Shown piece by piece: positions 16,857 to 26,732 of a stretch of DNA of 64,000 bases. Origin of the DNA: Pseudomonas fluorescens (GTDB taxonomy: Bacteria; Pseudomonadota; Gammaproteobacteria; Pseudomonadales; Pseudomonadaceae). How positions within the stretch are numbered: the first letter of the stretch is position 1; each line of letters begins with the position of its first letter. The position numbers and the translations under genes were made by a program. The notes under the pieces were generated by a model that was not told the DNA's origin, searched no databases, and was given only the letters and a program-made list of their open reading frames with translations. The DNA lies in the NCBI RefSeq assembly GCF_000968015.1, contig NZ_LACH01000003.1, positions 39,436-103,435 of the forward strand. The letters are read 5' to 3'.

Positions 16857-18476
16857 CTAGACCTTAAAACGCGCCACCGTCTGGTGCAGCGCCCCGGCCA
16901 TCTGCGCCAAATCGTGACCCGCCGTGTGAGTATGCTGGGCGCCGAGTAAGACCTGCTCGGACAAGTTGCGAATCCCCATCAGATTGCGATCCACCTCCCG
17001 CGCCACCAATGCCTGTTCCTCCGTGGCGCTGGCAATCATCAGGTTGCGCTCGTTGATCTGCGAGATCGACCGGGTGATTTCATCCAGTGCGTCACCCGAC
17101 CGTTGCGCCACTTCAAGCGTGGCCCGAACCAGGTTGCTGCTGCTTTGCATGGCGGTCACCGCATGGCCGGTATCGAGACGAATATTGCCAATCATCTGCT
17201 CGATCTCCTGGGTGGACTCTTGAGTGCGATGCGCCAGGGCGCGCACTTCATCGGCGACCACGGCAAAACCGCGTCCAGCATCCCCCGCCCGCGCCGCTTC
17301 AATGGCCGCGTTGAGGGCCAGCAAATTGGTCTGCTCGGCGATGCTGCGAATCACGTCCAGCACCTTGCTGATGTCCTGCACCCGGCCCGCCAGTTGCTCG
17401 ATGCGTTGTGAGGTGTCGGTGACGCCATCGGCCAGTGCGCCGATTGAAACCACGGTTTCCTGAACCTGTTCACGCCCGCGCTGCGCGGTTTGCTCGGACT
17501 GCCGCGAGGCCTCGGAGGTGCTGACCGCATTACGCGCCACTTCGTCGACCGCTGCGGTCATCTGGTTCACGGCGGTAGCTGCCTGCTCGATCTCCAGCCC
17601 CTGCAATTGCAGGTTACTGCTGGTCTGGCTGCTGACTGCGCTCAGTTCTTCAGAGGAACTGGCCACCTGGTCCACCGAGGTCGCGATGTGCCTGACCATG
17701 GCATTCAGACTTTGCTGCATCTGATGCATGTTCATCATCACGCTGCCGCCGACACTTGAGTTCACGGGCACCTGAATCGTCAGGTCGCCTAGAGCGATCT
17801 GACTCAAAAACCGTGCGGCATCATCCGGTTCGCCGCCCAATGGACGGGTCACACTGCGCGTGACGATCACCGCCGCGGCAATGACCAGCGCCACACAGAA
17901 CAAAAATAACCCGAGCATATTGCGCCGGGCGTCGCTGTACAGTGCCTGCGCCGCCTGTTCTCGGTCGGCGAATAGTTTGCCTTGCAGCGCCATCAACTGA
18001 TCCAGGCTGCCATAAACCTCGCGTTCGGCCGGCACGACCTTTTGTTTCAGCTGTGCCATGGCGTCATCGAAGGCCCCTTGGCGGATCAACACCTGCACTT
18101 GAGTGAACGCCGCAACGTAGGCTTCGCGATTCTTTTTCAGCGCGGCGTAAGCGGTTTTGCCCTCAGGCAAATAGAACAGCGGCTCAAGCGTTTCGAGTGC
18201 CTGAGTGATCCGCTTCTTGGTGGCATCGATCGACTGCTGCACTTGCTGATTGTCTTTGTCGATCAGTAGATCCCGGGTGTTCCTGGCGTTATCACGCACG
18301 CCGGTGGCGATGACCATGATCGGATCGATCTTCGGCCAGTCCTGCTTGACGATCACCACCGCCTGTTCCTTGAGCGTTGCCAGATCGTGCAACGCGTAAA
18401 ACGCCATGCCCATCAATGCCAACGGCGCGATGGCAAAGCCGATGACGATCCGTTGTGCTGTGGTTAATTTGGCCAT
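16857..18476 (-). CDS. Methyl-accepting chemotaxis protein
   Basis: 539 residues from the ATG at 18476 (GGGGAG ribosome site). TM1 is at residues ~10-30, a ~155-residue helical periplasmic domain follows (four-helix-bundle sensor type), TM2 is near residue 190, then HAMP and a long signalling domain with the conserved hairpin EQTNLLALNAAIEAARAGDAGRGFAVVADEVR region. No C-terminal CheR-tethering pentapeptide is present. Ligand unknown; the position between iron uptake and anaerobic genes does not settle it. Confidence 0.9.
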   Translation of the reverse strand: MAKLTTAQRIVIGFAIAPLALMGMAFYALHDLATLKEQAVVIVKQDWPKIDPIMVIATGVRDNARNTRDLLIDKDNQQVQQSIDATKKRITQALETLEPLFYLPEGKTAYAALKKNREAYVAAFTQVQVLIRQGAFDDAMAQLKQKVVPAEREVYGSLDQLMALQGKLFADREQAAQALYSDARRNMLGLFLFCVALVIAAAVIVTRSVTRPLGGEPDDAARFLSQIALGDLTIQVPVNSSVGGSVMMNMHQMQQSLNAMVRHIATSVDQVASSSEELSAVSSQTSSNLQLQGLEIEQAATAVNQMTAAVDEVARNAVSTSEASRQSEQTAQRGREQVQETVVSIGALADGVTDTSQRIEQLAGRVQDISKVLDVIRSIAEQTNLLALNAAIEAARAGDAGRGFAVVADEVRALAHRTQESTQEIEQMIGNIRLDTGHAVTAMQSSSNLVRATLEVAQRSGDALDEITRSISQINERNLMIASATEEQALVAREVDRNLMGIRNLSEQVLLGAQHTHTAGHDLAQMAGALHQTVARFKV

Positions 18477-18569
18477 ATCAAATGCTCCCCGTTTGATACC
18501 TGCCGATTGGCAGCGCATTTGAAAACCTAATGATGGATGTCCCTGTTAAACGTTAAATCTCAGCCTCGG

Positions 18570-19265
18570 TTACCCCCGTAACACGAAGGCTGGAAACAAC
18601 TCGCGCATGGCCTCCCACAGCTCAGGAAGCAAGGCTTGTGCCGAAACGCTTGGCAGCAGCGGATCGAACATCCGCTCGGTGCGAACCAGCTGCACGGCGA
18701 AGCGTTTGACGCCGAGTTCGCTCAAGCGCTTGGCGAGGATCAGCAGACGCGCCGGCTCGAACAGATGCCAATGCACCGTGGTGCGACATTCGTAGTCGAC
18801 ACCGCTGGCCAGCAGATGCTCAAGGCTGCGCCAGTTGGCGGTTCCGCTGCCCTCGACCCGAGTGATCGCCTGGCAATCCTCGGGCAACGCCTTGACATCG
18901 AAACCGACCCAATCGGCCCCGGTCAGTGCCTTGGCGAACGCGGCGGGTTTGATGCCGGCGCTGTGCAAACCGATGCGAAATCCCATCGCCCGCACCTCAT
19001 CCATGGCGCCGAGCAGACCGTCCTGCAAGGTCGGCTCGCCGCCACTGAACACCACCGCATCGAGCAGGTCCTGACGCCGTTGCAGAAACGCCAACACCCG
19101 CCGCCAATCCACTTCGTCTGTGCCACGAGGCGGGATCAACTGCGGGTTATGGCAGTAACGACAACGCCAGGCGCACCCCTGGCAAAACAGCACGCAGGCG
19201 AGCTGTCCCGGATAGTCGATAGTGGTCAGGGGCACCATGCCCCCGACCCGAAGCGTTCGACTCAT
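18570..19265 (-). CDS. nrdG: Anaerobic ribonucleotide reductase activase (radical SAM)
   Basis: 231 residues. The radical SAM triad is in CQGCAWRCRYCHNPQ (CxxxCxxC, about residues 29-43), followed by VFSGGEPTLQ. It generates the glycyl radical on the anaerobic reductase using SAM and an electron. The ATG overlaps by four bases (ATGA) the stop of the 55-residue glycyl-radical peptide gene, so activase and target are translationally coupled. Confidence 0.9.
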   Translation of the reverse strand: MSRTLRVGGMVPLTTIDYPGQLACVLFCQGCAWRCRYCHNPQLIPPRGTDEVDWRRVLAFLQRRQDLLDAVVFSGGEPTLQDGLLGAMDEVRAMGFRIGLHSAGIKPAAFAKALTGADWVGFDVKALPEDCQAITRVEGSGTANWRSLEHLLASGVDYECRTTVHWHLFEPARLLILAKRLSELGVKRFAVQLVRTERMFDPLLPSVSAQALLPELWEAMRELFPAFVLRG

Positions 19266-19429
19266 TGGCGCCCGGCCAGCGCCGCGCTTTCAGTGAAGTG
19301 CACCCGCTCGCGGTGCTCCGACTGTTTGCCCGGATTGAACGCCGACACAGGGCGGTGATAGCCCATTACCCGGGTCCAGACTTCGCAGCGTTGACGTTGA
19401 GCCTGGGGCAATGTTTGCGATGCAGTCAT
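19262..19429 (-). CDS. Stand-alone glycyl-radical domain of anaerobic NrdD
   Basis: 55 residues. The sequence VWTRVMGYHRPVSAFNPGKQ matches the C-terminal radical site of class III reductases (R-V-x-GY ... N-x-GK-x-E), so Gly near residue 23 should carry the radical. The 671-residue NrdD encoded just upstream lacks this motif. The ORF has its own AAGGAG ribosome site seven bases before the ATG, and starts 32 bp after the NrdD stop in another frame, so it is a separate gene rather than a simple sequencing slip. I infer that it docks into NrdD to complete the enzyme. Confidence 0.75.
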   Translation of the reverse strand: MTASQTLPQAQRQRCEVWTRVMGYHRPVSAFNPGKQSEHRERVHFTESAALAGRQ

Positions 19430-19461
19430 GGTGTAGCTCCTTGCAGTTGAGTGGATCGAAA

Positions 19462-21477
19462 TCAATGAACGGTGCCGAGCTTCTGTTCTTGCAGCAGCAG
19501 TGCTTCGTCGCACTTGGGGCAGAACTCATGCTCGCCATCGAGGTAGCCGTGTACCGGGCAGATAGAGAACGTCGGGGTCACGGTCAGGTACGGCAGGCGG
19601 AAGCGGCCAAGGGCTTTGCGCACCAGTTGCTTGCAGGCCTCGGTCGAAGAAATCCGTTCGGCCATGTACAGGTGCAAGACCGTGCCGCCGGTGTATTTGC
19701 ATTGCAGTTCGTCTTGAAGTTCCAGGGCCTCGAAGGGGTCTTCGGTGTAGCCCACGGGCAGTTGCGAGGAGTTGGTGTAATACGGTGCTTGCACGCTGCC
19801 AGCCTGGAGAATGTCGGGGTAGCGCTTGAGGTCTTCCTTGGCGAAGCGGTAGGTCGTGCCCTCGGCCGGCGTCGCTTCCAGGTTGTACATGTGGCCGGTT
19901 TCTTCCTGGAAACGCAGCAACGTGGCGCGCACATGATCGAGCATCTTCAGGGCAAACTGCCGGCCGAGCTCAGTGTGCATGCCCTCCTCGTCGCCGGTGA
20001 AATTGCGCAGCATTTCATGCATGCCGTTGAGGCCGATGGTCGAGAAATGGTTGCGCAGGGTTCCGAGGTAGCGCTTGGTGTATGGGTACAAACCGGCATC
20101 CATGTGGTGCTGGATCACCTTGCGCTTGACCTCCAGGCTTTCCATCGCCAGTTCCATCAGCGTGTCCAGGCGCTGCAGTAATCCGCTGGTATCCCCCTTG
20201 AACACATAGCCGAGCCGCGCGCAGTTGATGGTGACGACGCCGAGCGAACCCGTCTGCTCCGCCGAGCCGAACAAACCGCCGCCACGCTTGAGCAACTCGC
20301 GGACATCCAGTTGCAAGCGGCAGCACATCGAGCGCACCTGATTGGGTTGCAGGTCCGAATTGAGGAAGTTCTGGAAGTACGGCAGGCCGTAACGCGCAGT
20401 CATCTCGAACAGGCGGTCGGCGTTTTCACTGTCCCACGGAAAGTCGTGGGTGATGTTGTAGGTCGGGATCGGAAAGGTGAACACCCGCCCTTTCGCATCG
20501 CCGGCCTGCATCACTTCGATGTAGGCGCGATTGAGCAGGTCCATTTCGACTTGCAGATCGCCGTAGGCAAATGGCATTTCCTCACCACCGATGACGGGTA
20601 TCTGCTCACGCAAATCCTGCGGGCACACCCAGTCGAAGGTCAGGTTGGTGAACGGCGTCTGGGTGCCCCAGCGCGAGGGGACGTTGAGGTTATAGATGAA
20701 CTCCTGGATCGCCTGGCGCACCTCTTGAAAACTCAGCCGATCCTTGCGCACATAGGGCGCCAGGTAGGTGTCGAACGAGCTGAACGCCTGGGCGCCGGCC
20801 CATTCGTTTTGCAGGGTGCCAAGGAAATTCACCATTTGCCCCAGGGCACTGCTCAAGTGCTTCGGCGGACCGGCTTCGACACGCCCGGGCACACCATTGA
20901 GCCCTTCGTGCAACAGCGTGCGCAGCGACCAGCCGGCGCAGTAACCGGCGAGCATGTCCAGGTCGTGCACATGCAAATCAGCCTCGCGGTGAGCCTGGCC
21001 GATGGCCTCGCTGTACACCTCGTCCAGCCAGTAGTTGGCGGTGACCTTGCCCGACACGTTCAACACCAGACCGCCCAGGGAATAGCCCTGATTGGCGTTG
21101 GCCTGGACCCGCCAGTCTTCACGGTCCAGGTATTCGTTCATCGAGGTCGCCACTTCGACCATGGTCCGCCGATCGCGGCGCAAGCGCCCGTGCTGTTCGC
21201 GGTAGACGATGTAGGCGCGCATGGCGAGGAAAAAACCGGCGTCCATCAACACCCGTTCAACACGGTCCTGGATTTGCTCCACATGGAGTCTCGGCAACCC
21301 TTCGAGCCTGGCCAATACCGCAATAAGCAAGCCTTCAACCTCAGCCTCGCCGTACTCCCCTGTCGCCTTGCCGGCGGCGATCAATGCCTGACGGATTTTG
21401 TCGGCATCGAAGGCGACCTGACTGCCATCGCGTTTGTGCAAGCGGTTACATCCTACTGCGATCAGCGTGCTCTGCAT
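19462..21477 (-). CDS. nrdD: Anaerobic ribonucleoside-triphosphate reductase, main body
   Basis: 671 residues from the ATG at 21477, which follows GGAGG. An N-terminal ATP cone (VAFDADKIRQALIAAGKATG) senses dATP/ATP; the barrel follows, and near the C-terminus CPVHGY ... CPKCDE forms the zinc site. The protein ends there, without the RVxGY glycyl-radical loop, which is encoded in the next 55-codon gene. The class III enzyme makes dNTPs without oxygen, matching the anaerobic context. A perfect ANR/FNR box lies 87 bp upstream. Confidence 0.9.
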   Translation of the reverse strand: MQSTLIAVGCNRLHKRDGSQVAFDADKIRQALIAAGKATGEYGEAEVEGLLIAVLARLEGLPRLHVEQIQDRVERVLMDAGFFLAMRAYIVYREQHGRLRRDRRTMVEVATSMNEYLDREDWRVQANANQGYSLGGLVLNVSGKVTANYWLDEVYSEAIGQAHREADLHVHDLDMLAGYCAGWSLRTLLHEGLNGVPGRVEAGPPKHLSSALGQMVNFLGTLQNEWAGAQAFSSFDTYLAPYVRKDRLSFQEVRQAIQEFIYNLNVPSRWGTQTPFTNLTFDWVCPQDLREQIPVIGGEEMPFAYGDLQVEMDLLNRAYIEVMQAGDAKGRVFTFPIPTYNITHDFPWDSENADRLFEMTARYGLPYFQNFLNSDLQPNQVRSMCCRLQLDVRELLKRGGGLFGSAEQTGSLGVVTINCARLGYVFKGDTSGLLQRLDTLMELAMESLEVKRKVIQHHMDAGLYPYTKRYLGTLRNHFSTIGLNGMHEMLRNFTGDEEGMHTELGRQFALKMLDHVRATLLRFQEETGHMYNLEATPAEGTTYRFAKEDLKRYPDILQAGSVQAPYYTNSSQLPVGYTEDPFEALELQDELQCKYTGGTVLHLYMAERISSTEACKQLVRKALGRFRLPYLTVTPTFSICPVHGYLDGEHEFCPKCDEALLLQEQKLGTVH

Positions 21478-21563
21478 TTGGCCTCCAGACACTACATATA
21501 GACTTAATAAAACTTAAAACCACAACATGCAGTGAAGGCTACGGACAAAGTGCTGATCTGCAA

Positions 21564-21577
21564 TTGATCGACATCAA
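21564..21577 (-). promoter_or_regulatory. Perfect ANR/FNR/DNR box before nrdD
   Basis: TTGATCGACATCAA fits TTGAT-N4-ATCAA exactly. It lies upstream of nrdD and predicts anaerobic activation of nrdD-radical peptide-nrdG. Confidence 0.8.
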
Positions 21578-21646
21578 GATTTGGCGGTGAAAAAAACCGC
21601 CCGGATGCGGGGAGAATAAAAAATACTTTGGTCAGCGAAGAACCAA

Positions 21647-21736
21647 TGTGGGAGCGAGCTTGCTCGCGATGACTGCAGCACATTCAACAGTGATGTCGAC
21701 TGGTCTACCGCTATCGCGAGCAAGCTCGCTCCCACA
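21647..21736. repeat. REPIN of the GTGGGAGCGAGCTTGCTCGC family, copy 1
   Basis: Two inverted REP palindromes (TGTGGGAGCGAGCTTGCTCG and its reverse complement) enclose about 45 bp. Located between the nrd operon and moaA, both of which are read on the minus strand. Related copies are at 37262, 47325 and 52717. Confidence 0.9.
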
Positions 21737-21773
21737 TTTGATTTACTGTGTTTTAGGGACCGTGCAGGTCAGT

Positions 21774-22766
21774 TCAACCACCACTCATGTTCATGAACCG
21801 CACAATCTGAACCTCCCCGTCTGGGCTGAAATCGTGGCGCAGTGGCTTGCCGCGCAAGGCCTTCTGCACCGCATTGATCACCGGTTGGTCATCCAGCGGA
21901 TAACGCCGCAGCAATCCTCTTAAATCCAGGGAGTCGTCCTGCCCCAGACACAGCAACAACTTCCCTTCAACCGTCATCCGCACCCGATTACAGCTGCCAC
22001 AAAAGTTGTGGCTGTTGGGTGAAATGAAGCCGATCCGGGTCTCGGAATGGCGTTCCAGGCGCACATAGCGCGCCGGTCCGCCGCTGTTTTCGGTGCTGTC
22101 GAGCAGTCGATGCTGGCTGGCGATCAGCGTGCGCACTTCGTCGCTGGAACAGAACGTTTCGCCCCGGGAACGACCGACGTCGCCCAACGGCATTTCTTCG
22201 ATGAAGCTGATATCGATGCGCTGGTCGATGGCGTATTGCACCAACGCCGGGACTTCATCGAAATTGCGTCCCTTCATCACCACGCAGTTGAGTTTGATCC
22301 GCTCGAACCCTGCGTCCCGTGCCGCTTCAATGCCATTGAGCACCTGGTCGAGATCGCCGTTACGGGTGATCGCCCGAAACTTCTGCCCGTCCAGGCTATC
22401 GAGGCTGATGTTCATCCGCTTGACCCCCGCGTCGACCAACGGCCGGGCCAGACGGCCCAGTTGCGAGCCGTTGCTGGTCATCACCAGTTCGCGCAAACCG
22501 GGCAAGGCGGCGATGTTGCGGCACAGCCCGACAATGCCGGGACGGATCAGCGGCTCGCCGCCAGTCAGACGGATTTTGCGTACGCCCAGGCCAACGAACA
22601 GCGTCGCCAAGCGCTGCAACTCCTCCAGCGTGAGCACCTGCTGACGCGGCAGAAACGTCATGTTTTTCGCCATGCAATACACACAGCGAAAATCACAGCG
22701 GTCCGTCACCGACATCCGCAGATAATCGATCTGCCGCCCAAAACCATCCTGCATCACAGCGTTCAT
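21774..22766 (-). CDS. moaA: GTP 3',8-cyclase, molybdopterin synthesis step 1
   Basis: 330 residues from the ATG at 22766 (GGGAGAAG ribosome site). The SAM cluster motif is CDFRCVYC, the second cluster is CGSCNRVRM...C near the C-terminus, and the protein ends in the Gly-Gly tail needed by MoaA. It provides the first intermediate of the cofactor used by NarG. As in P. aeruginosa it is the last gene of the nar cluster, after the PPIase gene. Confidence 0.95.
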   Translation of the reverse strand: MNAVMQDGFGRQIDYLRMSVTDRCDFRCVYCMAKNMTFLPRQQVLTLEELQRLATLFVGLGVRKIRLTGGEPLIRPGIVGLCRNIAALPGLRELVMTSNGSQLGRLARPLVDAGVKRMNISLDSLDGQKFRAITRNGDLDQVLNGIEAARDAGFERIKLNCVVMKGRNFDEVPALVQYAIDQRIDISFIEEMPLGDVGRSRGETFCSSDEVRTLIASQHRLLDSTENSGGPARYVRLERHSETRIGFISPNSHNFCGSCNRVRMTVEGKLLLCLGQDDSLDLRGLLRRYPLDDQPVINAVQKALRGKPLRHDFSPDGEVQIVRFMNMSGG

Positions 22767-22791
22767 CACTTCTCCCGGTTTACCTCGATGC

Positions 22792-23751
22792 TCACTGAAC
22801 CAGCGGTGAGTCGGCGCCCTGCAGGTGGATGCCACGAATATCCGCCGCACCAATCAGGGTTTGCAGGTACTGCACCAGCGCTTTCTGCCACACGCCTTGC
22901 TGCAATTGCGTGCGAATCGCCGTCGACACCACTTCATAGGGCAACGGCATGCCTTCGATTCGCTGATCGACACTGATCACATGCCAGCCGTAGCGACTTT
23001 CCAGTGGTTTGCTGGCCAGGCCCGGTGCCAGGGTGAACAGCTGACGCTCCAATTCGGGCACGGTCTGGCCCTTGCTGATCTGCCCCAAAGAACCACCCTG
23101 AGCCTTCGACGGGCAGGCCGAATATTTCACGGCCAGCTCGGCGAAACTGCCGGGGAATTCATCCAGTTGCGCCAGCAGGACTTCCGCCTGGACATGCGCA
23201 AGCTCGCGGGCCTCGACATCGTCCGGCGCGCACTCGAGCAAGATGTGCCGCACCGCCAGCAACGGCGCACTGTGGAAGCGCCCGCGATTGTTTTCGTAGT
23301 ACCGCAGACTCGACTCCTCGTCGCACTGCGGCACTTTCACCTCACGTTCAAGCAGCAAGCGCGTGGCCGCTTCTTCTTCGTTTTCACCGGCGCCAATCTC
23401 CAGCGATACCCCGAGTTCGGTGATGCGCTGCTGTAACAACTCGCGGATCACCAGCGCCCGGGCGGCCAGATACACCGCCTCCTCGCGGCTTTCGGCCGGG
23501 TGATATTGCAGCTCCTGAGCCATCGCTTCCGGGGTGATCGACACCTCGTTGACGCTGATGATCGGCCACTCCTGTTCACTGCTGGCGATCAACTGCGCCG
23601 GGGCGTCATCGGCCGCCGCAGGCTCAACCGGCAGGGCTTCAAACTGAGCCGCTGCGACCGGCGCGATGTCGAGAACAGCCTCCGCTTTTTTTGAAGAACC
23701 GCAGCCACCGCTGCCCCCGTTACCGCCACCACATCCACATCCACCTGACAT
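22792..23751 (-). CDS. NifM-like peptidyl-prolyl isomerase (parvulin type)
   Basis: 319 residues. The C-terminal ~100 residues form a parvulin domain (RHILLEC ... [21 protein letters not shown] ... [10 protein letters not shown]). The N-terminus is unusual: [19 protein letters not shown], a Gly/Cys tail that could bind metal. No signal peptide, so it is cytoplasmic, in keeping with a folding helper for NarGH before membrane assembly. A homologue occupies the same place, between narI and moaA, in P. aeruginosa. Confidence 0.85.
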   Translation of the reverse strand: MSGGCGCGGGNGGSGGCGSSKKAEAVLDIAPVAAAQFEALPVEPAAADDAPAQLIASSEQEWPIISVNEVSITPEAMAQELQYHPAESREEAVYLAARALVIRELLQQRITELGVSLEIGAGENEEEAATRLLLEREVKVPQCDEESSLRYYENNRGRFHSAPLLAVRHILLECAPDDVEARELAHVQAEVLLAQLDEFPGSFAELAVKYSACPSKAQGGSLGQISKGQTVPELERQLFTLAPGLASKPLESRYGWHVISVDQRIEGMPLPYEVVSTAIRTQLQQGVWQKALVQYLQTLIGAADIRGIHLQGADSPLVQ

Positions 23752-23761
23752 GATTTTCTCC

Positions 23762-24442
23762 TCAGTATTTCTGACGAACGATTTGATAACGACGCCCCAG
23801 GTACCAGATCGGTGCGCTGATCATGTGTACGAGACGGGTGAAGGGGAACAGCACAAACAGGGTCAAGCCGAGAAACACATGCAACTTGTAGATCAGCCCG
23901 ACTGGCGCGATGGCCGCCGCCGCTTCCACTGGCCGCAACAGCACGGTGTTCTGCGCCCAATCGGCGAGCATCACCATGACCGAGCCGTCCATGTGTTCGG
24001 TGGACGCGACGATGGTCAGCAGTCCGAGCAGTAATTGCGCGAGCAGCACCAGCAGAATCAGGATGTCAGATGGACTGGAGGTGGCACGGACCCGAGGGTC
24101 GCTGAGCCGCCGGTTAACCAGCATCAGCAGGCCGATCAGGCACAACAGACCGAAGAGCCCGCCCGAGACCATCGCCAGCAACTGCTTGTTCTCAGTGCTG
24201 ATCACGTGGTGATAAATCGACGCCGGAGTGAGCAGGCCGACAAAGTGCCCGGCCAGCACGAACAACACACCGATGTGGAAGAAGTTGCTCGCCACGCGCA
24301 TGCCGCGCTGATTGAGCATCTGGCTGGAGCCCGCCTTCCAGGTGTACTGCGACAGATCGAAGCGCGCCCAGCTGCCAATCAGGCAAATCGCCAGGGCGAC
24401 GTAGGGATAGACCCCGAACAACAACAGGTTCCATTTAGACAT
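23762..24442 (-). CDS. narI: Respiratory nitrate reductase gamma subunit (cytochrome b)
   Basis: 226 residues, five membrane segments. His residues in NFFHIGVLFVLAGHFVGL and in the YKLHVFLGLTLFVLFPFTRLVH segment are the two pairs that bind the two b hemes. It takes electrons from quinol and passes them to NarH. The ATG overlaps the end of narJ by 8 bp. Confidence 0.95.
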   Translation of the reverse strand: MSKWNLLLFGVYPYVALAICLIGSWARFDLSQYTWKAGSSQMLNQRGMRVASNFFHIGVLFVLAGHFVGLLTPASIYHHVISTENKQLLAMVSGGLFGLLCLIGLLMLVNRRLSDPRVRATSSPSDILILLVLLAQLLLGLLTIVASTEHMDGSVMVMLADWAQNTVLLRPVEAAAAIAPVGLIYKLHVFLGLTLFVLFPFTRLVHMISAPIWYLGRRYQIVRQKY

Positions 24443-25196
24443 TGTTTGCCTCCTTGGCTGGCACGGCGGCCAGCCCTTCATGCTGAAAATCCACCCAGTG
24501 CAACGGCACCGCGCTTTCTTCCCGGGCCTTGCCCGGTGCGCTCGGCAGCGAACTGCAACGGTCCTGCTGTTCAGCCTGGAGGAAGTCCACGGCCTCCTCT
24601 TCCCAGATCTTGTCGAGGGCTTCGAGGGAGTCGTCGCGAGGTTCCGCCGCAACCTGCGCCCGCAGGTCGGCGACCGCCTGATGCGGCTCGGCCCCGGCAA
24701 TTTGCAGCAGCGCCCGGAAGCAACTGGCATAGGCGCTTTCGCGCTCTTCCAGACGTGCGGCGAGCAAGGCCAGCAAGTGCGAAACATCCGCCAGGCCCTC
24801 GCGGGCCTCGATGTCTTCGCGGGTGGACAGAAACTCCAGGTACAGCGGGATGTAATCGGGCAGCTCTTTGACGCCGATGGCAAAACCGGCTGCTTCGTAT
24901 TGCGCCATCATGTCGACCATCGCCTGGCCACGGTCGCGGGACTCACCGTGCACATGCTCGAACAACAGCAGCGACAGCGAGCGCCCCCGACCGAACAGCG
25001 CACCGTAGTGCTCCTGCCCGTCCATCAGGTCATTGCCGCAGATCAACTCCAACAATTCGAACAACGCACCGCGCTGCGTCGGGCTGATTTCCCGTGACTG
25101 GATGATCGCTTGCTCCAGTTCGTCGCGCCCGCCAATCAATGTCTCGGTCGGGTAGTCGAGCAGCAGCGAAATCACTTTGAGAATTTGCATGCTCAT
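24435..25196 (-). CDS. narJ: Nitrate reductase assembly chaperone
   Basis: 253 residues, all-helical NarJ/DmsD-type chaperone (LLLDYPTETLIG at the start, FEHVHGESRDRGQAMVDM and YIPLYLEFLS in the middle). It holds NarG until the molybdenum cofactor and Fe-S clusters are in place. Its ATG overlaps the narH stop (ATGA). The start could also be the ATG two codons later. Confidence 0.95.
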   Translation of the reverse strand: MSMQILKVISLLLDYPTETLIGGRDELEQAIIQSREISPTQRGALFELLELICGNDLMDGQEHYGALFGRGRSLSLLLFEHVHGESRDRGQAMVDMMAQYEAAGFAIGVKELPDYIPLYLEFLSTREDIEAREGLADVSHLLALLAARLEERESAYASCFRALLQIAGAEPHQAVADLRAQVAAEPRDDSLEALDKIWEEEAVDFLQAEQQDRCSSLPSAPGKAREESAVPLHWVDFQHEGLAAVPAKEANNV

Positions 25197-26731
25197 TCCT
25201 CCCACAACTGGACGGTTTTCAGGATGTCGCGACGGTTGGCTTTCTTGGCGCCGAACATGTTGGTGTCGGAGCTGCCGCTACAGCCGCTGCCGAAACTGAA
25301 GCCGCACCCGGAACGCTCAGCGAAGGCGTCGCTCATGGCGTCTTCACGGTGAGCGCTCGGCACCACAAAACGGTCTTCGTAGTTAGCGATCGCCAGGTAG
25401 CGATACATCTCCTCGACCTGGGCCACGCTCAGGCCGACATCCGCCAGCACTTGCAGGTCCTGAACGCCGTCGACTTGCTCGGAACGTTTGTAGGCGCGCA
25501 TCGCCAGCAAGCGTTTAAGCGCACGCTTGACCGGTTTTTCATCGCCAGCGGTCAGCAGGTTGGCCAGGTACTTCAGTGGAATACGCAGGCTGTCGACATC
25601 CGGGATGACGCCGTTCATACCGACGGTGCCGGCAGTGGCAGCGTTCTGGATCGGCGACAGTGGCGGTACGTACCAAACCATCGGCAAGGTGCGGTATTCC
25701 GGGTGCAGCGGTAGTGCGAGTTTCCAGTCCACGGCCATTTTGTAGACCGGTGAACGCTGGGCGGAATCAATCACCGACTGAGGTACGCCATCGGCCAGGG
25801 CCTGACGAATTACCGCCGGGTCGTTCGGATCGAGGAAGATCTCCAGTTGTTTCTCGTACAGGTCCTGCTCATTGGCGGTGCTCGCCACTTCGCTGATGCG
25901 GTCGGCGTCATACAGCAACACACCGAGGTAGCGGATGCGCCCGACGCAGGTTTCCGCGCAAACGGTCGGCATCCCGGCTTCGATACGTGGGTAGCAGAAG
26001 ATGCATTTCTCGGACTTGCCGCTTTTCCAGTTGAAGTAGATCTTCTTGTACGGGCAGCCGCTGATGCACATCCGCCAGCCACGGCATTTCTCCTGGTCAA
26101 TCAGGACGATGCCGTCTTCCTCACGTTTGTAGATCGCCCCGCTCGGGCAAGCCGCGGCGCACGTCGGGTTGAGGCAGTGCTCGCACAGGCGCGGCAAATA
26201 CATCATGAAGGTGTTTTCGTACTCGCCGTAAATGTCCGCCTGGATCTTGTCGAAGTTCTTGTCCTTGCGGCGCTTGGCGAATTCGGTGCCGAGGATTTCT
26301 TCCCAGTTCGGGCCCCACTCGATTTTTTCCATGCGCTTGCCGGAGATCAGCGAACGCGGGCGTGCGGTGGGTTGATGCTCGCCCAGCGGCGCGGTGTGCA
26401 GGTGCTGGTAATCGAAGTCGAACGGTTCGTAATAGTCGTCGAGGCTCGGCAGGTCCGGGTTGGCGAAAATGTTCGCCAATACGCGGAATTTACCGCCGAT
26501 GCGCGGGTTGATCGTGCCGTTGGCATTGCGGATCCAGCCGCCCTTCCACTTGTCCTGGTTTTCCCATTCTTTCGGGTAGCCGATCCCGGGTTTCGATTCA
26601 ACGTTGTTGAACCAGGCGTATTCCATGCCTTCGCGGCTGGTCCAGACGTTTTTGCAGGTGATCGAACAGGTGTGGCAACCGATGCATTTGTCCAGGTTCA
26701 GAACCATGCCGATTTGTGAGCGAATCTTCAT
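25193..26731 (-). CDS. narH: Respiratory nitrate reductase beta subunit (Fe-S)
   Basis: 512 residues. Four cysteine clusters are visible: CIGCHTCSITC (near residue 16), CEHCLNPTCAAACP, CRGWRMCISGCPYKK (with the Trp that marks the 3Fe-4S cluster) and CIFCYPR...CAETC. It carries electrons from NarI to NarG on the cytoplasmic side. The ATG lies one base after the narG stop. The C-terminus contains a CGFSFGSGC stretch. Confidence 0.97.
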   Translation of the reverse strand: MKIRSQIGMVLNLDKCIGCHTCSITCKNVWTSREGMEYAWFNNVESKPGIGYPKEWENQDKWKGGWIRNANGTINPRIGGKFRVLANIFANPDLPSLDDYYEPFDFDYQHLHTAPLGEHQPTARPRSLISGKRMEKIEWGPNWEEILGTEFAKRRKDKNFDKIQADIYGEYENTFMMYLPRLCEHCLNPTCAAACPSGAIYKREEDGIVLIDQEKCRGWRMCISGCPYKKIYFNWKSGKSEKCIFCYPRIEAGMPTVCAETCVGRIRYLGVLLYDADRISEVASTANEQDLYEKQLEIFLDPNDPAVIRQALADGVPQSVIDSAQRSPVYKMAVDWKLALPLHPEYRTLPMVWYVPPLSPIQNAATAGTVGMNGVIPDVDSLRIPLKYLANLLTAGDEKPVKRALKRLLAMRAYKRSEQVDGVQDLQVLADVGLSVAQVEEMYRYLAIANYEDRFVVPSAHREDAMSDAFAERSGCGFSFGSGCSGSSDTNMFGAKKANRRDILKTVQLWEE

Positions 26732-26732
26732 C

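Noticed and set aside
19429..19462. Frameshift in nrdD
   Set aside because: The radical-site ORF has its own AAGGAG ribosome site and ATG, and overlaps nrdG in the usual operon way, so a split gene fits better than an error.
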